Position numbers and translations under genes: made by a program
In this document: positions 30,809 to 39,702 of the stretch, in pieces
Layout of the letters: each line of letters starts with the position of its first letter
How positions within the stretch are numbered: the stretch's first letter is position 1
The notes under the pieces: model-generated
Told to the model about the DNA's origin: nothing
Seen by the model: the letters and a program-made list of their open reading frames with translations, nothing else
The model's database searches: none
Origin: Candidatus Villigracilis vicinus
GTDB taxonomy: Bacteria; Chloroflexota; Anaerolineae; Anaerolineales; Villigracilaceae
DNA: 64,000 nucleotides
Direction of reading: 5' to 3'
NCBI GenBank assembly: GCA_016721315.1
Contig: JADKIL010000003.1
Span: forward strand, 620,001-684,000

Positions 30809-32074
30809 TTATGGCGCGGTGGCGAACAAACACTTAAGGTATGCGCCTTCTTTATAGGTGATGGGATGATCAAGCGCGTGTCCGGTGCGTTCGATCTCCT
30901 CCAGCGGGCGCCCCGTCTCGCGGGCAGACCTGTGAATGGCGTCGAAAAATTCGACGGTACTGACCCGGCTGGAGCATGAAGCTTGCACAAGAATGCCGCC
31001 GCGTTTCAATACGTCGAGTCCCAAATGTGTGAGTCGACGATAAGCTGCCAGCGCGGTTTCAACCTGCGATTGATTCTGCGCGAACATGGGCGGGTCGAGG
31101 ATGACGATATCGAACTGACGATTATCCGCTTTCATTTGCATGAGCGCTTCAAAGGCATCCTGATCCAATGTTTCAAATTTAGCATTTTTTACATTAGGCT
31201 TGTTTTGGTTATGTTGGATATTTCGCAGTGTGGCTTGCGTGGCAGGTGTGCTGAAATCGACACTGACAACTTCCTTTGCGCCGCCATCGGCTGCATACAA
31301 TGAAAATCCGCCGGTGTAGGAAAAGACGTTCAAGACTGACTTGCCTTCGGACATATCCCGCACACGTTCCCGGTTCTCGCGTTGGTCAAGGAAGAACCCG
31401 GTCTTTTGCCCATTGATGGGATCACACTCAAAGGTGAGTCCATTTTCTTTGAACAGGACCAAGCCTTCGGGAGTCTGACCCTTATCAGGGCTTGCCGTGA
31501 GCGTCATACCGTCGGTGAGACCGTGTAATTCATCCGCTTGTTTGTTGAGCGTACGGCTGAGTCTTAATATCAAATGATCGAAGTGTTGGGTTTGTTGTAG
31601 CGCGGCGCAAACATCTTTGAGATGTGGAACCCAGGCGGGTGTGTAGAGTTTGAGCACAAACGTTTCGGCGTAGCGGTCAATGACCAAACCGGGCAAGCCG
31701 TCATTCTCACCGTGGATGAGGCGATAGCCATCCGTTTCTTGTTTTCTGAGCGGCGCGCGGATGGCATCGGCGGTTTTTATTTTTTCATGGAACCAATTAT
31801 TGTCAATCGTAGCAGGCTTTATCTTTTGCAGAACGCGCACACGGATGGGCGAAGTGGGATCGTACAAACCAACGCCAAGGAAGCGGCGTTTGTCATCGAA
31901 GATGACGGCAAGGTCACCGGGCGCGCCTTTGTGACTTTGCTCGGTGATGGATTGATCGAAGATCCAGGGATGTCCCTGTTTGAGGGCGCGTTCGGCGGGA
32001 GCCGTGATGCGCAGCGCAATGCGTTGGGTGGATGGGCTTGGAAGTTGCGAAAGTGCGGGGAGGATTTCAGTCAT
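30809..32074 (-). CDS. Class I rRNA (cytosine-C5) methyltransferase, RlmI-like
   Basis: 421 residues from the ATG at 32074. An N-terminal PUA-like domain (RALKQGHPWIFDQSI, FDDKRRFLGVGLYDPTSPI), an EEHEA-like middle region with ENDGLPGLVIDRY, then a Rossmann methyltransferase: KTGFFLDQRENRERVR, LNVFSYTGGFSLYAADGGA (SAM site), VVSVDFS, DIVILDPPMFAQ and GGILVQASCSSRV with the catalytic Cys region. RlmI methylates C1962 of 23S rRNA; the site here is inferred from the family. No clear Shine-Dalgarno site; TATAGT lies 18 nt before the ATG. Confidence 0.88.
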   Translation of the reverse strand: MTEILPALSQLPSPSTQRIALRITAPAERALKQGHPWIFDQSITEQSHKGAPGDLAVIFDDKRRFLGVGLYDPTSPIRVRVLQKIKPATIDNNWFHEKIKTADAIRAPLRKQETDGYRLIHGENDGLPGLVIDRYAETFVLKLYTPAWVPHLKDVCAALQQTQHFDHLILRLSRTLNKQADELHGLTDGMTLTASPDKGQTPEGLVLFKENGLTFECDPINGQKTGFFLDQRENRERVRDMSEGKSVLNVFSYTGGFSLYAADGGAKEVVSVDFSTPATQATLRNIQHNQNKPNVKNAKFETLDQDAFEALMQMKADNRQFDIVILDPPMFAQNQSQVETALAAYRRLTHLGLDVLKRGGILVQASCSSRVSTVEFFDAIHRSARETGRPLEEIERTGHALDHPITYKEGAYLKCLFATAP

Positions 32075-32106
32075 TGAAGTTGCAAGTATCTTACTATAAC
32101 TTAGAG

Positions 32107-32136
32107 ACAAGCCGCATCCTTTTTGATGCGGCTTGT
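32107..32136. terminator. Hairpin between PhzF and methyltransferase genes
   Basis: Perfect 12-bp stem ACAAGCCGCATC/GATGCGGCTTGT, loop CTTTTT. It has no T-run on the minus strand, so termination is uncertain. The same stem sequence reappears at 35461-35486. Confidence 0.5.
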
Positions 32137-32169
32137 CTATCGTCCATGGTCAATTGTCCACGGTCTACT
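32135..32169. repeat. ATCGTCCATGGTCAA-type interspersed repeat
   Basis: A short member of the family seen at 19837, 43276 and 49343, at the 3' end of the PhzF gene. Confidence 0.65.
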
Positions 32170-32995
32170 CAATATGCCTTACTTCACCGCTGACCGAAAT
32201 CCTCTCGCCAGTCTTTGATGTGAACGAAACATTCAAACGTGAAGGCACGCCCATGTCTTCGCCCTGCAAGATGGTGAAGGTTTTTGCGCCCTGCCAGTTA
32301 ATATCGCGCAGATACCCCGCCAATGCCGCCGCCGCTGCACCCGTTGCCGGGTCTTCGTAGACTCCACCTGCTGCAAAGGGATTGCGTGAATGAATGACCG
32401 AATCCGACTCCTGCCATAACAAACTGATGGTGACCAGGTTCTGTTCCGCCATCAATGCGCGGACTTCTTCGAATGGATATTTCATGTCCGCCAGAGTCTG
32501 GCGGTCTTTCACGAAGATGATCAAGTGAGTTGCTCCCGCTCCCGCAATGCGGACGGGAAAGTGCGCATCCAGTTGGTCTTTTGTCAAATTAAACGCAGCA
32601 AGGATTCGGTTCACATATTCCTGCGGCGCATCTTTCGACCATGTCTCCGGAGACTGCAAGGTAGCAGACATCCCCGAACCTGATTTTTTCGCGCTGACGC
32701 TGATCTCGCTGTTGTTGAGGATCAGTTTATACGTCCCTTCGCCGAAGCGTTCACCCAGCGCTGCACCTAACGCAATCGTGGCATGACCACAAAACGGCAC
32801 TTCCAACTCTGGCGCAAAATAGCGGACTCTCCAGCCATCATTTTGTTTCACCAGAAAAGCCGTCTCTGAATAACCCACTTCTTTTGCAATCGCCATCATT
32901 TCTTCGGCAGAGGGCATGGAGTCATAGAAAGCGACTCCGGCGGGGTTGCCGCCGAGTCCGTTTTGGGAAAAGGCGGCGAGTCTTAATACTGTCAT
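32165..32995 (-). CDS. PhzF family isomerase/epimerase
   Basis: 276 residues. LRLAAFSQNGLGGNPAGVAFY, EVGYSETAFLV (catalytic Glu about residue 46), PFCGHATIALGAALG and YEDPATGAAAAALAGYL are the PhzF/DapF-fold hallmarks. The family includes phenazine biosynthesis isomerase and many enzymes of unknown substrate. No phenazine genes are nearby, so this is probably a generic member. Its C-terminal codons overlap an interspersed repeat. Confidence 0.88.
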   Translation of the reverse strand: MTVLRLAAFSQNGLGGNPAGVAFYDSMPSAEEMMAIAKEVGYSETAFLVKQNDGWRVRYFAPELEVPFCGHATIALGAALGERFGEGTYKLILNNSEISVSAKKSGSGMSATLQSPETWSKDAPQEYVNRILAAFNLTKDQLDAHFPVRIAGAGATHLIIFVKDRQTLADMKYPFEEVRALMAEQNLVTISLLWQESDSVIHSRNPFAAGGVYEDPATGAAAAALAGYLRDINWQGAKTFTILQGEDMGVPSRLNVSFTSKTGERISVSGEVRHIE

Positions 32996-33007
32996 GGTTT
33001 CTCCGAT

Positions 33008-33547
33008 CTACATACCTAAAACTTGTTTCCAATTTTGCCAGGTCAATCTTTTTCGGTTCACATCTCGATTATACGGACGATCATACAAAATATGTTCCCA
33101 CATGGGCGTAGATTCGACACCTGTGATGATCGGTTTATCATCGATCAAGATATCGCCTTTGACCAATGTTTTATCTCTGGTAAGGATAATACGGTTTACC
33201 CACTCTGCGCCAAAATGATGCTCCACCCATTCGTACTTTTCCAACACGCAGTTCTTATATACATAAAGTGGGCTGGTGCAAAAGAAAATTTCCAGCCCCA
33301 TCTGCTGCATTGTTTTAACGGCTTCTACTCCGCCATCGACTGGCATCATCTCGCGAAAGAACCCAGGTTCCAAATATATTTCTGATACCAAAGGCTGTAA
33401 ATCTTGCGGATAAGACTCCTTTACATAAAATATTGTGCGCTCTTCAAGCGGTACATACATTTTTTCCGGATGCCGCGCCCGCCAACGTTTCAAAAATTCC
33501 GCATCAAAATCTGCAAGCACATCATCCATATCAACAAGTATTCGCAT
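33008..33547 (-). CDS. 5'(3')-deoxyribonucleotidase, HAD superfamily (NT5C type)
   Basis: 179 residues. MRILVDMDDVLADFDAEFL supplies DxDD nucleophile and acid/base; FFREMMPVDGGVEAVKTM, FFCTSPL (motif II Thr/Ser), and ILIDDKPIITG (motif IV) complete the HAD set. It dephosphorylates deoxynucleoside monophosphates. AAGGAGATTTC precedes the ATG. No operon partner is evident: PhzF starts 12 bp downstream, so the two may be co-transcribed. Confidence 0.88.
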   Translation of the reverse strand: MRILVDMDDVLADFDAEFLKRWRARHPEKMYVPLEERTIFYVKESYPQDLQPLVSEIYLEPGFFREMMPVDGGVEAVKTMQQMGLEIFFCTSPLYVYKNCVLEKYEWVEHHFGAEWVNRIILTRDKTLVKGDILIDDKPIITGVESTPMWEHILYDRPYNRDVNRKRLTWQNWKQVLGM

Positions 33548-33647
33548 GAAATCTCCTTTGGTTTTGATTTTACGCTGAAAACAAAAGCTTTATCCTAGCA
33601 GACACAGCTTGCCCATTCCCTCCTCTTCCTCTCACAAAAAAATACGA

Positions 33648-33653
33648 TATGAT
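33648..33653 (+). promoter_or_regulatory. -10 element of the LuxR-type regulator, leaderless type
   Basis: TATGAT ends 9 nt before the ATG at 33663, with no Shine-Dalgarno site. Confidence 0.5.
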
Positions 33654-33662
33654 ACCCGCACC

Positions 33663-34592
33663 ATGGAAGACCTTCAAATCGCCTACTACTTCGCAGTGAT
33701 CATGATCGGGTTTGCCGCACTTGCCATCTCAGGCTTTTGGGCATTCAAAACACAAGATGCCAACTTGCGAAATTTCTGCATTCTCTATGCCACCTTCACA
33801 CTCGTGCTTATCCTCTCTGTACTCACAAAATATCTCACGCTCAACGTAGAAGGCTATTCAGGCAGGGCATGGTATGTACTTTCCGGCGTGTACCAGGCGG
33901 TCAATTATGGGGTCATCGTTGCCACCGTGAATTACTTTCTGGGTCTGAATCAAACACCAGCCCAAAAGCGGATCGCAACCTTGTTTTTGTTCAGCATCCT
34001 GATCTTTATTGGCATCCTCTTTTTACCCTTCAGCACCCGCCTGGACGAAACCCAAAATATCATCCACCTTGAACTCGGCTTTCAAGGTCTCACCATTTGG
34101 TATCTACTCTCGTTCACCTACGCCATCATTCTGGCATACAAAGCCCTACAACAGGCATGGAACTCAGACAAACGGAACTTCATCCTCGGCTTGTTGATCT
34201 TTGCAACGTTCGGTTATATAGAATCCCTGCTAACCTTTTCACAAAACCTGAGCGCCTCCGCTGTTTCCCTCACCGTTGAAAATGGATTACTATTCAGCTC
34301 GATCCCATACATGCTTTATGGCTTTTTCGTCATCCGCCATTTCATGACCTTCGCGCCTCCGACTCCCATTGAGGTGGATACACTTTCAGAAAGCTTTCTC
34401 TCCGCCCATGCCATCACCGACCGCGAACGTGAGATCATTTTGAAAGTCGTCGAAGGCAAAAGCAATGCCACCATCGCCAGCGAGCTTTTTATTTCGCTTG
34501 CCACGGTCAAGACCCACTTACACAATATCTACACTAAACTCGGCGTCGAAAGCCGCTTCGACCTGCTCGCCAAAGTCCGCTCTGCGAAATAA
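33663..34592 (+). CDS. Membrane-bound LuxR-type transcriptional regulator
   Basis: 309 residues from the ATG at 33663. Seven hydrophobic spans (about 5-215) are followed by a short linker and a LuxR HTH (about 243-305: ITDREREIILKVVEGKSNATIASELFIS, then LATVKTHLHNIYTKLGV). Membrane LuxR regulators sense lipophilic or envelope signals in general; the ligand is unknown. Design parallels the membrane-GAF regulator at 25973. The gene stop overlaps a 19-bp direct repeat. Confidence 0.85.
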   Translation: MEDLQIAYYFAVIMIGFAALAISGFWAFKTQDANLRNFCILYATFTLVLILSVLTKYLTLNVEGYSGRAWYVLSGVYQAVNYGVIVATVNYFLGLNQTPAQKRIATLFLFSILIFIGILFLPFSTRLDETQNIIHLELGFQGLTIWYLLSFTYAIILAYKALQQAWNSDKRNFILGLLIFATFGYIESLLTFSQNLSASAVSLTVENGLLFSSIPYMLYGFFVIRHFMTFAPPTPIEVDTLSESFLSAHAITDREREIILKVVEGKSNATIASELFISLATVKTHLHNIYTKLGVESRFDLLAKVRSAK

Positions 34593-34679
34593 ACCCGATC
34601 TACATCCGTGCTCCCGCCGCAGTCCCGGCGGCGGTTTTGTTTTGCGCAAGAGACCGATGAATAAACCCGATCTACATCC
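34589..34679. repeat. Direct repeat ATAAACCCGATCTACATCC
   Basis: 19-bp copies at 34589-34607 (covering the LuxR stop codon) and 34661-34679, separated by a GC-rich hairpin (CCGCCGCAGTCCCGGCGGCGG). Part of a further copy (TACATCCGAAG) follows near 34704. The rest of the 216-bp gap shows no gene. Confidence 0.65.
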
Positions 34680-34808
34680 AAAGTTGTAGACAAAATCCCC
34701 AAAATACATCCGAAGTTCGATTTTCAATTCCGCCCGCATACGAGATGATGAGAGCAGGGCGAGATCCCACTCGCCTATTATCTCCATTGGTAAAAGGAAA
34801 ATAAGATC

Positions 34809-35453
34809 ATGCGAACCATAACCACTTTAGACACACAACCGACCATCACCAGAAAGACCTCCGGCTGGGACAAAACCGGCTGGGCACTCATGCTCCTGCT
34901 GGCTTTGTTCTTATTCATCATCGCCAGCCGCTATCTCACACTCAACCCCGAAGTCTACTTCCCCGAACAACGCGATGTCTATGCCGCAAACCCTATCTTC
35001 CTACTCATGCACATCATCGGCTCCATGCTCGCCATCCTCATCGGACCCATCCAATTCTTGAGTCGAATCCGCACCGGGCGTTTGCTCAACCTCCACCGTT
35101 GGCTCGGACGCGTCTATCTGTTGGGAATTCTAATCGGCGGCATCGGCGGACTCTACATGGCACAACTTGCCTACGGCGGAGTCATCACTCGCCTTGGTTT
35201 CAGCGCCCTTGCACTCCTCTGGCTGCTCAGCGGGTTCATGGCTTACAAGACCATCCGCAACAAACAAATCGAAACTCATCGCAAATGGATGACCGTCAAC
35301 TACGCCCTGACCTTCGCCGGTGTCACGCTGCGCCTTTGGCAGATCATCTTCGGCGTCAGCGGCTTGGACTTTATCACCGGCTACCTGATCGTTTCATGGC
35401 TATGCTGGGTTCCCAATCTATTCGTTGCACTCTGGGCCATCAACCGCAAATAA
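34809..35453 (+). CDS. DUF2306 family membrane protein
   Basis: 214 residues with about seven spans. HIIGSMLAILIGPIQFLSRIR, LNLHRWLGRVYLLGILIGGIGGLY and THRKWMTVNYALTFAGVTLR carry the His residues (HI, LHRWLGR, THRKWM) typical of DUF2306, a predicted heme- or quinone-related membrane family of unknown role. AAAGGAAAATAAG precedes the ATG. Confidence 0.82.
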   Translation: MRTITTLDTQPTITRKTSGWDKTGWALMLLLALFLFIIASRYLTLNPEVYFPEQRDVYAANPIFLLMHIIGSMLAILIGPIQFLSRIRTGRLLNLHRWLGRVYLLGILIGGIGGLYMAQLAYGGVITRLGFSALALLWLLSGFMAYKTIRNKQIETHRKWMTVNYALTFAGVTLRLWQIIFGVSGLDFITGYLIVSWLCWVPNLFVALWAINRK

Positions 35454-35487
35454 AAAAAACAAGCCGCATCCTCACAGATGCGGCTTG
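35452..35487 (-). terminator. Terminator after sdhB
   Basis: Stem AAGCCGCATC/GATGCGGCTT (35461-35470 and 35477-35486) followed on the minus strand by eight T, ending the sdhCDAB transcript. Confidence 0.85.
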
Positions 35488-35508
35488 CCTATTCACTATT
35501 CCCTGTTC

Positions 35509-36216
35509 TTAATCGATCTTACCCGTCACCATTGCCATCTTCAGGTCGCCGATCGCCTTGGTGATCTGGATCTCACGCGGGCAGGCTTCAGTACAGTTGT
35601 ATGCGGTGTGACAGCGCACGGTGCCGTCGGTCTCAGCAAGCACCATCAAACGCTGACTTGCGCCTTCGTCACGGCTGTCGAAGATAAAACGATGCGCGGT
35701 GATGAAAGCCGCAGGTCCGAAGTATTCGTCGTTCGCCCAGAAGGACGGGCATGCCGATGTACACGCGCCGCACAAAATACACTTGGTCGACTCATCGAAG
35801 CGGGCACGCTGCTCGGGAGATTGCAGACGCTCGCGTCCATCTTCAGGCAGCGGCGAGTCATTGACGAGGTAGGGAGTCATCTTCTTGTAGTTATTGAAGA
35901 ACGGCTCCATATCCACGATCAGATCTTTCTTGACCTTCATGCCCAACACCGGCTCAACCGTGATATTCGCGCCCACATCGCGGACGAGGGTCTTGCATGC
36001 CAAACGGTTGCGACCATTGATGCGCATCGCATCCGAACCGCAGACTCCATGCGCGCACGAACGGCGGAACGCCAACGCACCATCGGTCTTGCCTTTGATA
36101 TGCTCAAGCACATCCAGAATGCGGTCGTTCGGGTCGGCTTCAATTTTGTAGGTCACATAATTGCCGCGCTGATCTTTCTCGGGGTTGTAACGGAAAACTT
36201 TGACTGTAACTTCCAT
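35509..36216 (-). CDS. sdhB: Succinate dehydrogenase iron-sulfur subunit
   Basis: 235 residues. [2Fe-2S] ligands in SCAHGVCGSD...CKT, with Asp as third ligand as in SdhB proteins; [4Fe-4S] ligands in CILCGACTSACP (about 148-159); [3Fe-4S] ligands in CHTAYNCTEACP (about 205-216). It passes electrons from FAD to quinone. AGAGGTTAAC precedes the ATG, 8 bp after sdhA. Last gene of the sdhC-sdhD-sdhA-sdhB operon. Confidence 0.95.
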   Translation of the reverse strand: MEVTVKVFRYNPEKDQRGNYVTYKIEADPNDRILDVLEHIKGKTDGALAFRRSCAHGVCGSDAMRINGRNRLACKTLVRDVGANITVEPVLGMKVKKDLIVDMEPFFNNYKKMTPYLVNDSPLPEDGRERLQSPEQRARFDESTKCILCGACTSACPSFWANDEYFGPAAFITAHRFIFDSRDEGASQRLMVLAETDGTVRCHTAYNCTEACPREIQITKAIGDLKMAMVTGKID

Positions 36217-36224
36217 GTTAACCT

Positions 36225-38018
36225 CTAATATACTCTGGCTTTCGGTTGATGTTTGGTAATAACGACCGGCTTGTAATTGATCTCAAGCTTTCCATTCTTC
36301 TTCGCGATCAAGGTGTGCTTCAGCCAATTGGAATCATCACGGTCAGGATAATCTTCACGTGAATGTCCGCCGCGGCTTTCTTTGCGGTTCAACGCGCTGG
36401 CAGCCACCACTTCCGCGATCTCGAGCAGGTTGCCAAGCTCCCACGCATTCAAGAGTTCGGTATTGAACATCTTGCCCGTGTCGCTGACTTTCACATCCTT
36501 GAAACGCTTTTGCAAAGCGCGCACTTTTTCAAGCGCTGAAGCCATATCCTTCTCATTACGATAAATACCGACATCCGCGAACATGACGTTCTTCATTTCA
36601 TTGCCGATGTCGTACGCGTTTTCATTACCGGATGCAGACTTCAACGCCTCCAATTCGGACCGGATGGCTGAGTCAGCGTTCTCGGGCATTTTCGTCCACT
36701 CAGCCGACTTGGCATGTTCCGCTGCACGCAGACCCGCATGTTTACCGAACACGACGAGATCAAGCAGCGAGTTCGTCCCCAAACGATTCGCACCATGGAC
36801 GGAAACACATGCACATTCACCAGCCGCAAACAGACCGGGAACATTTGTGCCCTTATCGTCCACTACCACTTCGCCGTACTTGTTGGTGGGAATCCCGCCC
36901 ATCGCATAATGAGCCGTGGGTTGGATGGGCATCATTTGAGTAACAGGATCAACTCCGAGGTAGACGCGGCAAAAATCCACAATGTCAGGAATCTTCGTCA
37001 GAACGGTTTCACCAGTAATAATTAAGGGAGAGCCGTCTGGGTTGGTGCGTCCATCTTCGGCTGCAAACTTATTCACCGTCTCCGGGCGAATATCCAAATA
37101 AACATAGTTCTTGCCATCGATACCGCGACCTTCTTTGATCTCGGTGTAGATCGCGCGTGAAACCACATCACGTGAAGCGAGGTCTTTCACGGTCGGCGCA
37201 TACTTCGGCATGAAGCGTTCACCCTTGCCGTTGATGAGCACCGCGCCTTCACCACGTGCGCCTTCAGTGATGAGAATACCGAGCTTGTAAATACCGGTCG
37301 GGTGGAATTGGAAGAACTCCATATCCTCAAGCGGAAGTCCCTTACGCAATAACATCGCCGCGCCGTCACCCGTGTAGGCATAGGCGTTCGACGTCACTTC
37401 AAAGATGCGACCAAAGCCGCCTGTGGCAAACACCACAGACTTGGCATGGAAGGTATGCAGCTCGCCCGTGGCAAGTTCAATTGCCACAATGCCCGCCGCC
37501 TTGCCATCCACCATGATGAAATCAAGCGCCTGATATTCATCGAAGAAGGTCACATCATTTTTGATGCATTGCTGATACAGAGTCTGCAAGATCATGTGAC
37601 CAGTGCGGTCCGCCGCATGAGCCGCACGACGAACAGGTTTACCCGTTTCATTATTCGTGTGCCCGCCGAACGGTCGCTGTGAGATGCGTCCGCTGGGAGT
37701 GCGGTCGAAGGGCAAGCCCATATGCTCCAGTTCCAGCACCGCAGCGATGGCTTCATTGGTCATGAACTCGATGGCATCCTGGTCGCCAAGGTAATCGGAA
37801 CCTTTGACGGTATCGTACATGTGCCATTCAGGTTTGTCTTCTTCATAGTTACCCAGCGCCGCAGAGATGCCGCCTTGTGCCGCGCCTGTATGCGAACGGG
37901 TGGGATATAACTTACTAATGACCGCCGTCTTGGCAGACTTGGATGCGTAAAGACCCGCCATGAGTCCCGCGCCGCCTGCGCCAACCACGATCACTTCAAA
38001 TTGATGAACATTTGCCAT
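36225..38018 (-). CDS. sdhA: Succinate dehydrogenase flavoprotein subunit
   Basis: 597 residues. VVGAGGAGLMAGLYASKS binds FAD; RSHTGAAQGGISAAL contains the His for covalent FAD; QFHPTGIYKLGILITEGARGEG and PTAHYAMGGIPTNKYG form the active site, HGANRLGTNSLLDLVVFG the FAD site, and RKESRGGHSREDYPDRDD the C-terminal domain. Features match the E. coli SdhA branch. AGGAGTAATTC precedes the ATG. Oxidises succinate to fumarate in the TCA cycle. Confidence 0.96.
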   Translation of the reverse strand: MANVHQFEVIVVGAGGAGLMAGLYASKSAKTAVISKLYPTRSHTGAAQGGISAALGNYEEDKPEWHMYDTVKGSDYLGDQDAIEFMTNEAIAAVLELEHMGLPFDRTPSGRISQRPFGGHTNNETGKPVRRAAHAADRTGHMILQTLYQQCIKNDVTFFDEYQALDFIMVDGKAAGIVAIELATGELHTFHAKSVVFATGGFGRIFEVTSNAYAYTGDGAAMLLRKGLPLEDMEFFQFHPTGIYKLGILITEGARGEGAVLINGKGERFMPKYAPTVKDLASRDVVSRAIYTEIKEGRGIDGKNYVYLDIRPETVNKFAAEDGRTNPDGSPLIITGETVLTKIPDIVDFCRVYLGVDPVTQMMPIQPTAHYAMGGIPTNKYGEVVVDDKGTNVPGLFAAGECACVSVHGANRLGTNSLLDLVVFGKHAGLRAAEHAKSAEWTKMPENADSAIRSELEALKSASGNENAYDIGNEMKNVMFADVGIYRNEKDMASALEKVRALQKRFKDVKVSDTGKMFNTELLNAWELGNLLEIAEVVAASALNRKESRGGHSREDYPDRDDSNWLKHTLIAKKNGKLEINYKPVVITKHQPKARVY

Positions 38019-38087
38019 GAATTACTCCTAGAAACCACAAAGGGTCACAACACAGGTTTCCCTTGTACTCATTGTGGTAAATATCTT

Positions 38088-38528
38088 TTATGCCATCCAG
38101 ATGAGATACAACCCGGCGCCCATTACAACAAAGAACAAAGCCATGTTGCCATACCGATTCCAATTGCGTCCGGAAACAGAGGCAACATAATCATCCACGA
38201 TCACGATCACGCCGTGAATGCCATGCGCCAAACCCGTGAGGAACATGCCGCTCGCCACCGTACGCCAGAAGGCGCTCGCCCAAGGGGCAATATCAGGCAC
38301 CTGTGTATATTCGACATGACCCGGATTCGAGATCAACGCCCAGCGGACAACTTCCACAAAGGTCATTTGGTTCATTGCCCCCATAATGAGCGCACCGATC
38401 ACGCCGACAAAGATGAAGAAATACATACCCAGTGCGGTCAGGCGGGTAAAGACCCACATAAATGTTTCAAAGCTCATGCCGCGCTTGCTCAACGGCACGA
38501 TACGAGGTTTTGTTTGAAGATTGCCCAT
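38088..38528 (-). CDS. sdhD: Succinate dehydrogenase membrane subunit D
   Basis: 146 residues from the ATG at 38528, which overlaps the stop of sdhC (TAATG) and has GGGAGG 8 nt upstream. Three membrane helices; MFLTGLAHGIHGVIVIVDDYV holds the His/Asp pair typical of the heme b and quinone site, and MWVFTRLTALGMYFF the N-terminal helix. It anchors SdhAB. The D assignment relative to C is from position and motif. Confidence 0.85.
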   Translation of the reverse strand: MGNLQTKPRIVPLSKRGMSFETFMWVFTRLTALGMYFFIFVGVIGALIMGAMNQMTFVEVVRWALISNPGHVEYTQVPDIAPWASAFWRTVASGMFLTGLAHGIHGVIVIVDDYVASVSGRNWNRYGNMALFFVVMGAGLYLIWMA

Positions 38529-38917
38529 TACAACCTCCCAATGGCAGTGGTGATCACGCTTACTACTGCAAACCCGAATACCACAATGAAAATGATCCAT
38601 TCGATCATAATGGCTGTGCGGTGATGGGGAATCAACTGTTTATGGAAAATATCCAGAATGGTAATTCGCAAACCGTTGATGACATGAAAAAGCACACAGA
38701 ACAAGATGAAAATCTGGAACGGCGGACTCATATAAATATCATTAATGAAGTCGCCGATAGCCCAACCCTGTTTTTCCACAAATGTGGCAAGCACATGTAT
38801 GGTTACAAATATTGCCATCCCCGCCCCGCCAATACGATGGAGAATAAAGGTCAGGAAAGGTCCCTGCCCCTTATACCCCAGAGCCGTGGAAAGAGGAACA
38901 TTTCTTTTCAAGCCCAT
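38528..38917 (-). CDS. sdhC: Succinate dehydrogenase cytochrome b556 subunit
   Basis: 129 residues with three helices. FLTFILHRIGGAGMAIFVTIHVLATFV is the usual SdhC opening (HRxxG with Ser/His quinone-site residues) and FCVLFHVINGLRITILDI carries the heme-ligand His. GGAGGCTTCA precedes the ATG. First gene of the operon; TAAAAT at 38951-38956 (minus strand) may be its -10 box. The 286-bp gap up to the divergent gene at 39204 shows no other feature. Confidence 0.9.
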   Translation of the reverse strand: MGLKRNVPLSTALGYKGQGPFLTFILHRIGGAGMAIFVTIHVLATFVEKQGWAIGDFINDIYMSPPFQIFILFCVLFHVINGLRITILDIFHKQLIPHHRTAIMIEWIIFIVVFGFAVVSVITTAIGRL

Positions 38918-39203
38918 TGAAGCCTCCGATTGAAATAGTTGGAACGCCCTATTTTACTCTCTGATTTCACGAATCGCGAGTTAAACAACGTTAAGTGAAG
39001 TTGGACAAATGACTATACACAAAATGATCAAGCCTTATTTTTTATGATACGAACTATGGTTACCGTTGAGGTACAGATCCGTATTGAAATCTTATGCTTG
39101 GCGATGGTGCAAATGTTTTAACCCGTCGCACAGTACTGCTGTTTTAGTTTCACCCAACGTTATAATTCAAGATAATCCATCTTACAGAATGACGAGGTTA
39201 ACA

Positions 39204-39641
39204 ATGAACAACTCACTTTATCCAGATGCAATCCAAGCCAACCGCCAGGGACATTTTGCCATGTCGCAGATGGGCGGGGGGATGATCTTATGGCTATTGA
39301 TCGGCGTATTTGTTACCTTAATGGGCATTGGCATGGTCGTCATGGCACTCTCCGATTTTTCCATAGCCAACATTGGGTTCGGCTTTGTCTTTTTGTGGCT
39401 GGGATACAACGTCGGCGGGAACATGCTGATCGATATTGCGCTTGGGTCGGTCAGCATGATTGAAGGAAAGGGCGAAAAAAGCATGTCGAGTTCCGGGAAG
39501 AGCATCAAACGTTCCTACTGGGTCGGAGAACAGCGCCTTGATGTTTCTTCAAGTACCTTGTTGGGCAAGTTGAATAACCACGAACATGTCCGCGCTTATT
39601 ATCTTTCCCGCAGCAAGAGTCTGGTCAATTTGGAATGGTAA
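39204..39641 (+). CDS. Uncharacterised protein with two membrane spans
   Basis: 145 residues from the ATG at 39204 (GAGG 9 nt upstream; TATAAT at 39161-39166 gives a short leader). A polar N-terminus, two hydrophobic spans (about 22-50 and 55-80) and a Ser/Lys-rich tail (KGEKSMSSSGKSIKRSYWVGEQRLD). I recognise no family. It lies alone between the two complex II operons, on the other strand. Confidence 0.65.
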   Translation: MNNSLYPDAIQANRQGHFAMSQMGGGMILWLLIGVFVTLMGIGMVVMALSDFSIANIGFGFVFLWLGYNVGGNMLIDIALGSVSMIEGKGEKSMSSSGKSIKRSYWVGEQRLDVSSSTLLGKLNNHEHVRAYYLSRSKSLVNLEW

Positions 39642-39663
39642 TTGAGCGAGAGTCGTCGACAAC

Positions 39664-39696
39664 AAAAAGCGAATGCCTTGCGGCGTTCGCTTTTTT
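39664..39696. terminator. Bidirectional terminator
   Basis: Stem GCGAATGCC/GGCGTTCGC with A-run before and TTTTTT after serves the plus-strand gene and the converging fumarate reductase operon. Confidence 0.85.
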
Positions 39697-39702
39697 ATGG
39701 CA

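Noticed and set aside
35425..36228. A 267-codon plus-strand frame over sdhB
   Set aside because: Antisense to an Fe-S subunit with all cluster ligands intact.
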